A DNA stretch of 50,454 nt from Clostridiales bacterium. Its GTDB lineage: Bacteria; Bacillota; Clostridia; Christensenellales; Borkfalkiaceae. The stretch is from the NCBI GenBank assembly GCA_015055545.1, contig SVHY01000011.1, forward strand, positions 1 to 50,454, read 5' to 3'. The notes under the pieces are model-generated. The model was not told where the DNA came from. It saw only the letters and a list, made by a program, of their open reading frames with translations, and searched no databases. Position 1 is the first letter of the stretch. Each line of letters starts with the position of its first letter. This document shows, one piece after another, positions 40,845 through 50,153 of this stretch. The translations under genes were made by a program, and so were the position numbers.

Positions 40845-43800
40845 TTACAGATGACTATTTACCACGTATTCCACAATGGTATACGCGCCGTAAACGTCTA
40901 ATGCGCAATAGCGGATTACGTAATCTCCAAGCTCCGTTGCGTAGAACGCCATATCGTCGTCGCGCATAAGCGTATACGTATTCGTAGACGGCGAAATACA
41001 TACAACCCAAACAAGGTTCTTTTCGTTCTCATCCGCAAACGCCACGTCTGCCAACGGCACTTCCACAACCGACCCCGCTTTTACACTCGTCGGCAAATCG
41101 CCCTTTAACGTAATCACAGGTTTTTGATGTTTCATCACTTCAAACGTAAACGTCTTTACGTACGTGTTTCCTTTACCGTCTGAAACGGTGTACACCGCTT
41201 TATACGCGCCCGTTTCGTTGAGTTGTAGCTTATACCCTATTTTTGCGGAAACGTTTTGCAAAGTCAGCCCCGACGTATCTTTTGCGTAATATTCGTTACC
41301 ACCGCTCGTATAACTGACGGTGAGCGTAAGCGAACCGTCTTTAATGCCGCTCAATACGTCGTACGCTTGTACCGCCGCCAAGTCAATCGTATCGCCCTGC
41401 TCGTAAACGCCGCCGAGTTCCACCGTAGTTGCAATCGTAGGATTAACCGCGTCCGTTTCCAAATCGCTAGTCAACTGCTGACCGTTGACAGAGTACAACC
41501 GCAACGCCGTTTCTTTCGTTTCGTCCGCTCTCTCTAACGCAAACGATACGTAAACTAAATCGCCAAAACCTTTAAACGGTTCGCCGTTTGTATAACGGGT
41601 GGGCGCAACCAGTTTCAAGCCGTCGCCGTTCGCGTCGTAGAAATATCCGTCGTTATAACGCAAACGAATCAATTCTACCGCCGCCCCGACGAGCGAACCT
41701 GCAAACGCCGCCGAATAATCTTCCCCGTTGATACAAAGATTTACTTTATTCGTCAACGCGTTCGTTTGCAATTCCACAAGAATTGATTTATTCAAATCGC
41801 TCGCGTCCGTAAGATAGAGCTTAACCGATTTCAAATTGGTATCCACGGGCGAAAGGTCGCCGTTTTTCGGCTGGTCGATATCCATAACGAGCTGCAACCC
41901 GTTCGCCTGAATAGGCTGTGCAAACGCAATTTTCGCCGCGTTGTCGTTGGACTTAAGCGTGAAATGCGTTTTTTGCGCCGTTACCGACGTATTCTCGTCC
42001 GTCAAGAAATACCGCTCTGCAAACAGTTTAGCAACTTCTATCGTTTGCGCGCCCATTTTCTTGTCCACCATTTTATTCACGGTGATAACGGGAATATCAT
42101 ACCCCTTCAAAATCACGTTGCCGTAACGGTATTCTAAACGCAACGTTTCGTTTTGTTGCGATTCGTTCTTGCCTTCCACTTTATCTTCTACGGCGTATTC
42201 CGCACCCGTAAAACGTGTTCCGTTGATATACACGTCCGCTTTTTGTTGCGTTTCCGATTGCTTATAATCTATAAAATACACGTCCGCAACCGTATACGAA
42301 TTCCCGCGAATAAACCCGACGTATGTAGGCAACGCGCTTGCGATAACAGGCTCGCTCGGCACAGCGACGTCGATTGTATACGCCAATCTTGCCGTTCTGC
42401 CCACGGAATCCGTGAACGTGTATTCCACCGTATATACGCCCGCCTTTTGCGGTGTGAACGTCCAACCTTCAAACGCCACTTCTTCCGTTCCAAAGTAAAT
42501 TTTACGTTCCGTTTCCAGCGCGCCGATTGCGCCGCTAACCGTTACGTTTTCCACGTCGTACAAAGGCAATTTACCTGCAATTTTTCCGTCCGTGTATTCC
42601 GCGGTAGGTTCTTCCCAAACCGCCGTCAAATCCGCGTACGTTTCCATTACGCTTACCGTCACGGTTTTTTCACTTCTACGCCCGAATGCGTCCGTTGCCG
42701 TATATACGATATGATACGTACCGCTATAATCCGTTTTAAAACGCCCGTTTTGCACGGTTACGTCAAATCGGTTGCCGTCCTTGACGTAATACGCTTTTGC
42801 CAACGTCTTTAAAACGTTGCCACCGCAATCGCTTGCCGTTGCTTGCGGGATAGCCACGGAATAACCCTTTAAGCCCAAAACCTCACTTTCGTTTACGCGA
42901 ATAGTCGGCACACTTTCGTCCGTTTCAGCAGCCAAACGTCTACCGTCTACGGTATAGATACACGACGTCGCTTGCGATGCCGTCAAACCGCTTACCGCCA
43001 TACTCAAATACACGGTGTTCGACTCAAAACCACCCCACGGCATATCCGCTTGCAAATATCTCGAATCGTCGTAGTCCATGATAACGTGGTTTTTCGCGTC
43101 GGTGTTCCCACCGTCCAAACCGGGGTAGGACAACAATTGTTTCGCCTCGTTATCGTAATACAAAGACACTATCGATTCGCCCGTTCGCATTTCCTTGGCA
43201 GGTAAGCCGTCGAATGTATGCCAAACGCGGAATCCCGTACCGCCGTACGCTTCAATGCTCCCGTATTGTCCGTCGATATACGACGTCGCGTTTTCCGCGG
43301 TAGCTTTCAGATTCATAAACCCTTTCAACGATTGACCGCTTGCGCCCGTCGTAATTGCCGCGTAATCGGCGCGGGTACGCGCGTTGATTGTAAGAACGTT
43401 GTCGGGGTTGGCAGCGTCAGTAAGATAGATATACACTTCGTTCGCCGCGCGCACGTTCATCACGTCGGGGTCAACCGTAAATTCGATAAGCGGAATAGCG
43501 TCTTCTTTGAGCTTAATGCCTACTATTTCGCCGCTGTCGTCGTACGTCAAATTGCGTTGATTGACGTATTTGGAAATATCAATAGGCTGCGTGTATTCCA
43601 CAAGCGCGCCCGAGTGCGTAGTCGTCACCACCACGCCTTCTTTTTGCGTATACGAACTTACGCCGTTTTCCACCGTCGCCCCGTGCAACGGCAGGAAATA
43701 ATCGGTATAATCTTCCGAAACCGTAAACGATTTTTTAAACGCGTACGTCTTTTCGCCTACCTTTGCCGTTGCCAGCAGTTCGTACTTGCCTGCAACGTTG

Positions 43801-45254
43801 ACTTGGAATTTCTTATTTTGATACCGTTTCCCGTCGGGGAATTTTACGCTGAACGTGAATGGCGTTTCCGCTCCGTCCACAAGCACTTTAAAATCCCTGC
43901 AATCGAGTATGGTATTTTTCGCGTACGTCGATTGCAAACCCGCCGTTACGAATTGACTTGCCGCGCCGTTTACAAGCACGTTATACCGCAATTCTTCGCC
44001 GTTGACGTCGTAAACGAACGCGTATTCACCCGTTTGAGTAAAAGTGAAATCGAACCCGCTTTCTTTATTTTCATAGCCCGCAAAAACCGCACCGTCCTTT
44101 TCCACGGTCAGCGTACCGAGCGTTTTTCCGTATCTACGCAAGCCACCAGAAATCCAAAGTTTGGGCACGGACACTTGTTCGTTTAATACGTATTCGGCGT
44201 TTAACGCCCCGTCTATTTCATACGCAACGTTCGGTTGCGTATCGTAAGCGTTAATCGCGTATTCTCTCGTCGTTCTTGTCCCCCGCGCGTTCATCGCCGT
44301 ATACGAAAGCGTATACTCCCCCGCCGCGGTTGGGGTGAACGTCGCAGCGCTCATCGCTACGCGTTCGCCGCTGGGATTGTAGACTTCCCATTCCGTATCC
44401 AGTTCGCCGTCCAAAACGTCGTAGCCCACGCCTTGCGGCAGCGTATACGCTTGCCCGATTAGTGCGTTTAATTCTACGTTTGCAAACACGGACGGTTTAC
44501 CCGAATCCCGAACGAATAATCCGTCAAACGGACAACCGTTCACTTCGTACAAAATCACCGAGCCACTACGCACGGCAAACGCGGGCATAGCAAAAGAAAC
44601 GGTGTATTTTTCAAAGGGATTTAAAGTCTTTTCTACGTTTCTGCCGTCGTTAATTTCCTTGGTCAAATCCCAAACCAAAGAAAGCGCGCCTGCCGCATCG
44701 CCTGCATATACGCACATGGTAGACGGGTCGAACTGCACGCCGATTTTAGTCGCCGAAAACTGCGTGTACGCGCCGTCTTCATTACAAAAGCTCGTAAAAT
44801 CAAGTTGCTTTTTATTCATATAATAGATGCCCGCGCTCACGTTTTCAAAACGCACGTACGCGTTCATTGTTTGCCCGTGTTCCACGACGAGCGTAAAGCT
44901 ATCGCCGTCGACGGTATCGGTAAAGGTTATTTCCAACGCTTGCGCGGTATACGAAGAACCCGTTTGCGTAGGCAAATAAGTAAACGAAAAATCCCCTACG
45001 CATTCGTTTTTCCACTCCGCAACGTTTTTCGTATTGTCCGAAGAAAGCATTAACCCTTTATCGAGTATTTGCATAGTTTCGTCCTGCGACATGGGTTCAA
45101 GCACCATGCCGTCGGGCGAAAACAGCTCTGTCACGAGCAACGTTTCGGCTGTTTCACCGCTCGCAGACAAGGTATCTTTTTGCGAGAGCGTACCGCCTAC
45201 ACAAGCGCAGACAAGTCCTAACGTCGCTATACTTGCAATTGCTTTTTTTCTCAT
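40845..45254 (-). CDS. Giant secreted multi-domain surface protein, 1469 residues
   Basis: A signal sequence (MRKKAIASIATLGLVCACVG) starts the protein; VCAC could be a lipobox, but this is uncertain. Six or more Ig/PKD-like ends recur (YTAMNARGTRTTREYAINAY, YTATDAFGRRSEKTVTVSV, YTFTDSVGRTARLAYTIDV, YTVSDGKGNTYVKTFTFEV). Between them are about three copies of a larger sandwich module, two with matched segments VYIYLTDAANPDN / VKLYLTDASDLNK and IYTVDGRRLAAETDESVPTI / LYSVNGQQLTSDLETDAVNPTI. No sorting motif or C-terminal helix is seen. It overlaps the permease gene by 4 nt, so it is built into the transporter operon and probably binds the transported glycan. Confidence 0.85.
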   Translation of the reverse strand: MRKKAIASIATLGLVCACVGGTLSQKDTLSASGETAETLLVTELFSPDGMVLEPMSQDETMQILDKGLMLSSDNTKNVAEWKNECVGDFSFTYLPTQTGSSYTAQALEITFTDTVDGDSFTLVVEHGQTMNAYVRFENVSAGIYYMNKKQLDFTSFCNEDGAYTQFSATKIGVQFDPSTMCVYAGDAAGALSLVWDLTKEINDGRNVEKTLNPFEKYTVSFAMPAFAVRSGSVILYEVNGCPFDGLFVRDSGKPSVFANVELNALIGQAYTLPQGVGYDVLDGELDTEWEVYNPSGERVAMSAATFTPTAAGEYTLSYTAMNARGTRTTREYAINAYDTQPNVAYEIDGALNAEYVLNEQVSVPKLWISGGLRRYGKTLGTLTVEKDGAVFAGYENKESGFDFTFTQTGEYAFVYDVNGEELRYNVLVNGAASQFVTAGLQSTYAKNTILDCRDFKVLVDGAETPFTFSVKFPDGKRYQNKKFQVNVAGKYELLATAKVGEKTYAFKKSFTVSEDYTDYFLPLHGATVENGVSSYTQKEGVVVTTTHSGALVEYTQPIDISKYVNQRNLTYDDSGEIVGIKLKEDAIPLIEFTVDPDVMNVRAANEVYIYLTDAANPDNVLTINARTRADYAAITTGASGQSLKGFMNLKATAENATSYIDGQYGSIEAYGGTGFRVWHTFDGLPAKEMRTGESIVSLYYDNEAKQLLSYPGLDGGNTDAKNHVIMDYDDSRYLQADMPWGGFESNTVYLSMAVSGLTASQATSCIYTVDGRRLAAETDESVPTIRVNESEVLGLKGYSVAIPQATASDCGGNVLKTLAKAYYVKDGNRFDVTVQNGRFKTDYSGTYHIVYTATDAFGRRSEKTVTVSVMETYADLTAVWEEPTAEYTDGKIAGKLPLYDVENVTVSGAIGALETERKIYFGTEEVAFEGWTFTPQKAGVYTVEYTFTDSVGRTARLAYTIDVAVPSEPVIASALPTYVGFIRGNSYTVADVYFIDYKQSETQQKADVYINGTRFTGAEYAVEDKVEGKNESQQNETLRLEYRYGNVILKGYDIPVITVNKMVDKKMGAQTIEVAKLFAERYFLTDENTSVTAQKTHFTLKSNDNAAKIAFAQPIQANGLQLVMDIDQPKNGDLSPVDTNLKSVKLYLTDASDLNKSILVELQTNALTNKVNLCINGEDYSAAFAGSLVGAAVELIRLRYNDGYFYDANGDGLKLVAPTRYTNGEPFKGFGDLVYVSFALERADETKETALRLYSVNGQQLTSDLETDAVNPTIATTVELGGVYEQGDTIDLAAVQAYDVLSGIKDGSLTLTVSYTSGGNEYYAKDTSGLTLQNVSAKIGYKLQLNETGAYKAVYTVSDGKGNTYVKTFTFEVMKHQKPVITLKGDLPTSVKAGSVVEVPLADVAFADENEKNLVWVVCISPSTNTYTLMRDDDMAFYATELGDYVIRYCALDVYGAYTIVEYVVNSHL

Positions 45255-46198
45255 TCTTTCAATCCTCCTCCCGTCGTCGTGGCGCCCAACATTTTCTCCT
45301 TGAAGATTAAGAAGAATAACGTCGTGGGCAACAACAGCAACATAAAGCCTGCCAGCTTATAGGGTATATAGGCAAATTTCGACATTTCTCCGCCCGATTT
45401 CGCTTGGTTGAAGATATATAACCCGTACGCAACCGTAGGGTAAGACGGCAAGTAGACAAGCGGTGTGGAATAGTTATTCCAAGCCGCAATAACGTCCGTC
45501 ATTATCCCCATCATCCAAAGTGCTTTGACAAGCGGGAAACAAATAGAGAACATAATCCGATAATGCCCCGCGCCGTCGATTTTTGCCGCTTCCGAATACC
45601 CGTCCGAAAGCTTTTTGAACGCGTCGTAATAAATCAAAAACGTCACGCCGCCAAAATAGTGCAAATGCTGTACGCCAACGCCCAGCCACGTATCGAACAG
45701 TCCCAGTTCCATTTGCAATTTCAAGCCCGCCGACATCGTACCGACAATAGGCACGAGCATTTGGAAATAGAACAAACCGATAATCACTTTATTAAACTTA
45801 AAATTGTATTTCGCAGTGACGTACGCCATGGAAATAACCGTCACCAAATGCACGATCGTAGTAATGGACGCGTATAACAGCGAGTTCATCACCATTTCAA
45901 ACATGTATACGGTGTGCAATTGCCCGCTCGTATCACGAACTTTGTATTTGATAACCGTCAAAACCTGTTTATAGCTTTCAAAGGAAAATTCATTCGGCCA
46001 AGACGTAGCGGACGCACCGCTTAAAATGAAATCGTCGAATTGATGAATGGATTTAATAAACGCCCAGCCCAGCAACGTGAACAGTACGATAACGTACACC
46101 GTTAAATAGCTGAACCCGAAAATCCCGAACCAATGCCACTTTCTTTTGGCGTTCAGTTTGCCTTTCTTTACTCTTTTCACTTTTTTTACTTCTTCCAT
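45251..46198 (-). CDS. Carbohydrate ABC transporter permease (CUT1, MalG/AraQ type)
   Basis: The 315-residue inner-membrane permease has a basic cytosolic N-terminus, a first helix (FGFSYLTVYVIVLFTLLGWAFI) and five further helices. The ATPase-contact EAA loop is visible as SDGYSEAAKIDGAGHYRIMFSICFPL near 205-230. The length and C-terminal KEKMLGATTTGGGLKE tail are typical of the MalG group. It follows the MalF-type gene by 12 nt and overlaps the downstream 1469-residue gene by 4 nt. Confidence 0.93.
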   Translation of the reverse strand: MEEVKKVKRVKKGKLNAKRKWHWFGIFGFSYLTVYVIVLFTLLGWAFIKSIHQFDDFILSGASATSWPNEFSFESYKQVLTVIKYKVRDTSGQLHTVYMFEMVMNSLLYASITTIVHLVTVISMAYVTAKYNFKFNKVIIGLFYFQMLVPIVGTMSAGLKLQMELGLFDTWLGVGVQHLHYFGGVTFLIYYDAFKKLSDGYSEAAKIDGAGHYRIMFSICFPLVKALWMMGIMTDVIAAWNNYSTPLVYLPSYPTVAYGLYIFNQAKSGGEMSKFAYIPYKLAGFMLLLLPTTLFFLIFKEKMLGATTTGGGLKE

Positions 46199-46210
46199 CG
46201 TTCCACCCCC

Positions 46211-47200
46211 TTAATACTGCACCTTGGGATCGATTTTATCCGTCAGCCAACGCATACCCAGCGTCAACGGCACGGCAAACAACGTAAAGAACATACCGCA
46301 GGCCGAGGCGTAGGGATAATTGGAATACCCCTTACTGTCCAGCGTTAAGCAATAGATAAAATACCCCACGCTTGAAGGATTCGTCGAACCCGTACCAAAG
46401 TAGGTAAACCACGATCCGTTGCTGGAAAAGATAGTCGCTACGCCGCCCACCAAATTGACGGCGAACGTACCGAAAATCAGCGGGAAGGTAATCGTCAAAA
46501 ATTCGCGCATAGGTCCACAGCCCTCTAAGTACGCGTATTCGGTAAGCGATTCGGGAATACGCGACATAATCGTCGTGTACAGTAAAATACCGCCACCACA
46601 GCTAAACAAGCCCGTCCACCAAAAATCCGTCCAGTACGCGTCCCAACCGCCGACGTTGAGCATAGGGTTTACGCGTTTTCCAAAATACGTCATCGCGATT
46701 TCGGGAATTAAGTTGTTGAACATATATTGCACAAGCAAGCTGATAACCATTGCCGAAAGCACCTGCGGCAAATACAGCATACCCTTAAAGAAATTCCAAC
46801 CGGGCATTTTCTTATAACAGTAATAGGCGAACAGGATATCGAGCGGCATAAAGATTTTGCTTGCTATCCACGTTACGCACGATTGCACGAGTGAAACGTT
46901 AAGCCAACCGCCGTCCTGTTTCACTTCAAACAAAACCTTTCTGAAATTGTCAAAACCGACCCAGCTAAATTCCCCCGTTATCGCGTCCCATTGTTGAAAG
47001 GACATAAAAAACGCGTCGAAATTCACGTATACGTAATACAGCGAAAGCTGTAACATAGGCAAAATCACGATACTGATATAAAACAGCGTTTCCACCATAC
47101 GCGCTTTTTTAACCGAGCCGTCCTTTTTTCTTACGTATAAGGGCGGTTGCGCCGTAGTTTCTACGGCGCTTTCTACTTTGCTTGCTTGTTGATTTTTCAT
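46211..47200 (-). CDS. Carbohydrate ABC transporter permease (CUT1, MalF/UgpA type)
   Basis: The 329-residue permease has a first helix (TLFYISIVILPMLQLSLYYVYV), then FDAFFMSFQQWDAITGEFSWVGFDNFRKVL as usual for this group. The EAA loop is IPESLTEYAYLEGCGPMREFLTITFPL near 220-245, with a less usual LEGCG in place of the common DGAG. The partner permease, solute-binding protein and accessory genes surround it, but no ATP-binding subunit gene is present in the window; such systems often use a shared MsmX-like ATPase. Confidence 0.92.
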   Translation of the reverse strand: MKNQQASKVESAVETTAQPPLYVRKKDGSVKKARMVETLFYISIVILPMLQLSLYYVYVNFDAFFMSFQQWDAITGEFSWVGFDNFRKVLFEVKQDGGWLNVSLVQSCVTWIASKIFMPLDILFAYYCYKKMPGWNFFKGMLYLPQVLSAMVISLLVQYMFNNLIPEIAMTYFGKRVNPMLNVGGWDAYWTDFWWTGLFSCGGGILLYTTIMSRIPESLTEYAYLEGCGPMREFLTITFPLIFGTFAVNLVGGVATIFSSNGSWFTYFGTGSTNPSSVGYFIYCLTLDSKGYSNYPYASACGMFFTLFAVPLTLGMRWLTDKIDPKVQY

Positions 47201-47216
47201 AACGTACCCCTTTATC

Positions 47217-49109
47217 TTATCTGTTCAAGGTTGCCCACTTGGTATCCTTGAAATACTTATACACACCCTCGAAATACAATTTTGCGTTCAAGCCCTTGTC
47301 TTGGTTATTCCGCATTGCCTGCATAGGATAGTTATGCTGACCAATGCTTGCGTTGGGGAAAGACACAAAGTTGTCCCAAATGGAGCTGTTGTTTTGCGCA
47401 AACGCCTTTTCCGAATACGGGTACACTACGTTTGCGTTTTGTTGCAATTCGATAAGGCGTTTGGAATACGCCGAAAGCTCGTTGTATCTATCTTGGTCCA
47501 CCGCGTCGTAATCGGGAGTCAAGGGACGGAGCATGTTCGTCGTTTCCATGAACGTCAAAATATTGTCGTCGTTGCTGATAAAGGACAGGAACGCTTTGGT
47601 AACTTCCATTTCCACGCTACCCTCTTTCAATTTCCCGTTCACGTACATATACGAATCGTTTGCAGTAACAAACGTCATTTTTTCGTCGTTTTCGATACGT
47701 TTAATATGTCTTTCAATGGTAGAATCGGGCAAGGGTAAAACGGAGAAATTACGGTTCACTTTTGCATACTTGCTGTCTTTCTTTTCCATGATTTCAAAGG
47801 TGGAAGTTGCTTCCTGTTGCCACCACGACCCATCCAAAAGCATAGCGATACGGTTGCCGCCAGCCGTGTTGCCCGTCGTCAAGTATTTCGCTTGCGCGTC
47901 CACCATCGACGTTTCGTCGTAGCAACTAAGCGACGTCCAGCTGTCGTTTCTTACAACCTTTTCCACAAACTGTAACGCGTTATACAAATTTTCCAATCTG
48001 AAAATGTTATATCCGTCGTTTTCGCCGCCCGTAAAGGTGTAGCTTTCCAAAACGGGTTTACCGTTCTGGACAACCACCGAATTACCGTCGAATTTCACCA
48101 AATTATCCACCTTGCCCTCCAACGAATAATACGTTTTAAGGGTGTCTACTCCCGCGTCGTTTTGAAAGAGAGATCTCGTCAAATTTTCCGCATAGTTCGG
48201 CGACGAACCCGCCCAAATAAACGGCGTTACGTTGTTTGCTGCCATCTTATCGCAAAGCAGATAAAATTCGTCGTACGTTGCGGGCAAACCGTCGTCAAAC
48301 GTATCGTACTTGCCGTCAGGTCCTGCCGAAAGCCCTAATTGCAAGGTCGTCGCACCCGACTTAAACGTACCGTTTTTGTCTACGAACGCCCAGTAATCGC
48401 TGGACTCGCCCGCTTTCAGCTTTCCGATTTCCGTTTCGTACGCGGCAATTGCGGTGGGCAAATCCGTTTCGTTTTCAATCGCTTGCACGACGATTTCACT
48501 CGGTGCGCAACCCTTTGCGAAATAGAATTGTTTATCGCTCCAAAGGTCGATATCGTAATTGACGACGCGCATACCCAAATAATAGGGCATTGCACGATAA
48601 AGCGCAGGTTCGCTTGTGTTCGCCACGTTCAAATATTCCAAGAAATCGCCGTCGATTTTCTCGGCAATGGGCTTACTTTCGCGAATAAAGTTTCCGCTTG
48701 CGTCCACGCCCGTAATCGCGCCTTGCTCCATAACGTCGCTAACGTCCGCCATATACTTGGAATACATCGCGTAGTCTACCGATTCCGTAAAGAATATGTA
48801 GTTAGCGTCCGTTTGCGATTTTTCGACGAATTCACCCGCATAGCTCGTGTCGTGGTTGATAATCACTTGCACGCCCGTTTTCCCCTCTTCAAAGGAATAA
48901 CCTGCAAACGCGTCCTCAAATTTCTTGCTAAGCGTTTCTACCCAAGTACGGCCGATACCCACGTCAAGGTTGGCAACGTAAAGCTGCGTTTTGCTCTCGT
49001 CGATTTCCACCTCTTCGTCGTCGCCTTTACAACCCGTCGCCATCACCACGCTCCCCAGCGTCAAAACGGCTGTTAAAAGCGCTACTTTCTTGTACCAATT
49101 TCTTTTCAT
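47217..49109 (-). CDS. Extracellular solute-binding lipoprotein of the CUT1 transporter
   Basis: The protein is 630 residues, longer than the usual 420-450 for sugar-binding proteins. The signal MKRNWYKKVALLTAVLTLGS leads to lipobox MATGC (C27) and an acidic linker. Family-like features are FIWAGSSPNYAENLTRSLF, MLLDGSWWQQEATSTFEIM and KAFLSFISNDDN. The extra length and many aromatic residues suggest a large oligosaccharide ligand (inference). The ATG at 49107-49109 follows AGGAGG; the frame opens at 49127. It is the first gene of the long glycan operon, behind a 168-nt leader with two hairpins. Confidence 0.92.
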   Translation of the reverse strand: MKRNWYKKVALLTAVLTLGSVVMATGCKGDDEEVEIDESKTQLYVANLDVGIGRTWVETLSKKFEDAFAGYSFEEGKTGVQVIINHDTSYAGEFVEKSQTDANYIFFTESVDYAMYSKYMADVSDVMEQGAITGVDASGNFIRESKPIAEKIDGDFLEYLNVANTSEPALYRAMPYYLGMRVVNYDIDLWSDKQFYFAKGCAPSEIVVQAIENETDLPTAIAAYETEIGKLKAGESSDYWAFVDKNGTFKSGATTLQLGLSAGPDGKYDTFDDGLPATYDEFYLLCDKMAANNVTPFIWAGSSPNYAENLTRSLFQNDAGVDTLKTYYSLEGKVDNLVKFDGNSVVVQNGKPVLESYTFTGGENDGYNIFRLENLYNALQFVEKVVRNDSWTSLSCYDETSMVDAQAKYLTTGNTAGGNRIAMLLDGSWWQQEATSTFEIMEKKDSKYAKVNRNFSVLPLPDSTIERHIKRIENDEKMTFVTANDSYMYVNGKLKEGSVEMEVTKAFLSFISNDDNILTFMETTNMLRPLTPDYDAVDQDRYNELSAYSKRLIELQQNANVVYPYSEKAFAQNNSSIWDNFVSFPNASIGQHNYPMQAMRNNQDKGLNAKLYFEGVYKYFKDTKWATLNR

Positions 49110-49181
49110 TTTATCCTCCTCGCCCACCGTTTTGGCGGACTTAAATTATTTCAAAATTTTTTTCTCAATAGAGATTTTTTT

Positions 49182-49217
49182 GTTTGCTTATCCAAGCAAA
49201 CAAAGGGCGCGCCCTTT
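49182..49217. promoter_or_regulatory. Twin hairpins in the leader of the glycan transport operon
   Basis: TTTGCTT-atcc-AAGCAAA (49183-49200) is directly followed by the perfect 16-bp palindrome AAAGGGCGCGCCCTTT (49202-49217). Neither is followed by a T run on the minus strand, so they are not ordinary terminators. The palindrome could be an operator or the pair could shape the mRNA leader. Confidence 0.5.
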
Positions 49218-49260
49218 TCCGAAAATCGCATTTTTCAACTTTATTATTTTTCTATTTTTG

Positions 49261-49289
49261 TTGACAAAAGCTTTCTTTTGTGTTATTAT
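49261..49289 (+). promoter_or_regulatory. Promoter for the AraC-type regulator
   Basis: Plus strand: TTGACA (49261-49266), 17-bp spacer, TATTAT (49284-49289). The start is predicted near 49296. Its -10 box overlaps that of the opposite promoter. Confidence 0.8.
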
Positions 49290-49313
49290 AACATAAAGGC
49301 ACTGTTCTTTCAA
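49285..49313 (-). promoter_or_regulatory. Promoter for the solute-binding protein operon
   Basis: Minus strand: TTGAAA (49308-49313), 17-bp spacer, TATAAT (49285-49290). The start is predicted near 49278. It shares five bases of the -10 region with the AraC gene promoter on the other strand. Confidence 0.7.
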
Positions 49314-49373
49314 TAGCAAATTCAATTTTTTAGCGTATATTTTTAGCATAAAACAACTTTTCAAGGAGTACCT

Positions 49374-50111
49374 ATGGAACTAACACTTTACCGTCATCAC
49401 AGCCCCGGCGAACGGTTTCGGGACTTAGCCCCCGTCAAAATTCCCTTTCACGAACTGATTATTTTTTTGCACGGGCATTGCCATTATAAAATCAACGGTA
49501 AGGACGTATTTTTAAGCGACCGCGATATTATGTACGTGCCTATGGGTTGCACTCGCGCGCGCAAGGAAGAACCCGTATCTATGGATTATATCAGTATCCA
49601 TTTTTTATGCGACGAACCCTTGCCTTTGCCCGTTAAAATCCCCGAAGCCGTATGTTCGTGTATTCCCGCACTTATCATGAGCGCCGATCGGATTTGGAGC
49701 GAATTTTACCCCAACGCGCTTCCGCTTATCCAACCTATTATTCAATGTATCTTGGATTATACGCAAGCCAATTTAGCCAAAGGCAAGGAATCCCCGATTA
49801 TTCGTGATTTGCGACAATTTATGCTTGCCAATCTGCACCGAAAATTCCACGCGAAAGATATCGCGTCGCAAGCCCTTTTATCCACGTCTTATTGCAACGC
49901 CATGTTCAAACGGGAAACGGGTATGCCGATTATGGCGTATTTCACACATTTACGTATGCAAGAAGCGAGAACACAACTCATCGCCAACGTTCATTCCTTA
50001 AAGGAAATCGCCGAAAACTTAGGCTTTGACGATTACAACCTTTTTGCCCGAACGTTTAAAAAACACTGCGGTTTAACCCCCACGCAATACCGTAAAAAGT
50101 TTTCCCTTTAA
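49374..50111 (+). CDS. AraC-family transcriptional regulator
   Basis: The 245-residue regulator has an N-terminal cupin-like sensor domain (about 1-90: FHELIIFLHGHCHYKINGKDVFLSDRDIMYVPMG) and a C-terminal double helix-turn-helix (about 145-245). The latter has KDIASQALLSTSYCNAMFKRETG as the first motif and KEIAENLGFDDYNLFARTFKKHCGLTPTQYRKKF as the AraC signature. AAGGAG lies 7 nt ahead of the ATG. Divergent placement from the glycan transport operon, with overlapping promoters, suggests that it controls that operon in response to a sugar. Confidence 0.94.
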   Translation: MELTLYRHHSPGERFRDLAPVKIPFHELIIFLHGHCHYKINGKDVFLSDRDIMYVPMGCTRARKEEPVSMDYISIHFLCDEPLPLPVKIPEAVCSCIPALIMSADRIWSEFYPNALPLIQPIIQCILDYTQANLAKGKESPIIRDLRQFMLANLHRKFHAKDIASQALLSTSYCNAMFKRETGMPIMAYFTHLRMQEARTQLIANVHSLKEIAENLGFDDYNLFARTFKKHCGLTPTQYRKKFSL

Positions 50112-50116
50112 AGAAA

Positions 50117-50153
50117 GCTCTACTCTTCCGAATTTTTCGGAAGAGCTTTTTTT
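50117..50153. terminator. Bidirectional terminator between the AraC-type gene and the GH3-type gene
   Basis: Perfect stem CTCTTCCGAA / TTCGGAAGAG with a 3-nt loop, followed by C and an eight-base T run on the plus strand. The minus-strand side is flanked by AAAGCTC. Confidence 0.9.

Noticed and set aside
43218-44186. 322-codon plus-strand reading frame
   Set aside because: It is antisense to the 1469-residue secreted protein; no signal, motif or ribosome site supports it.
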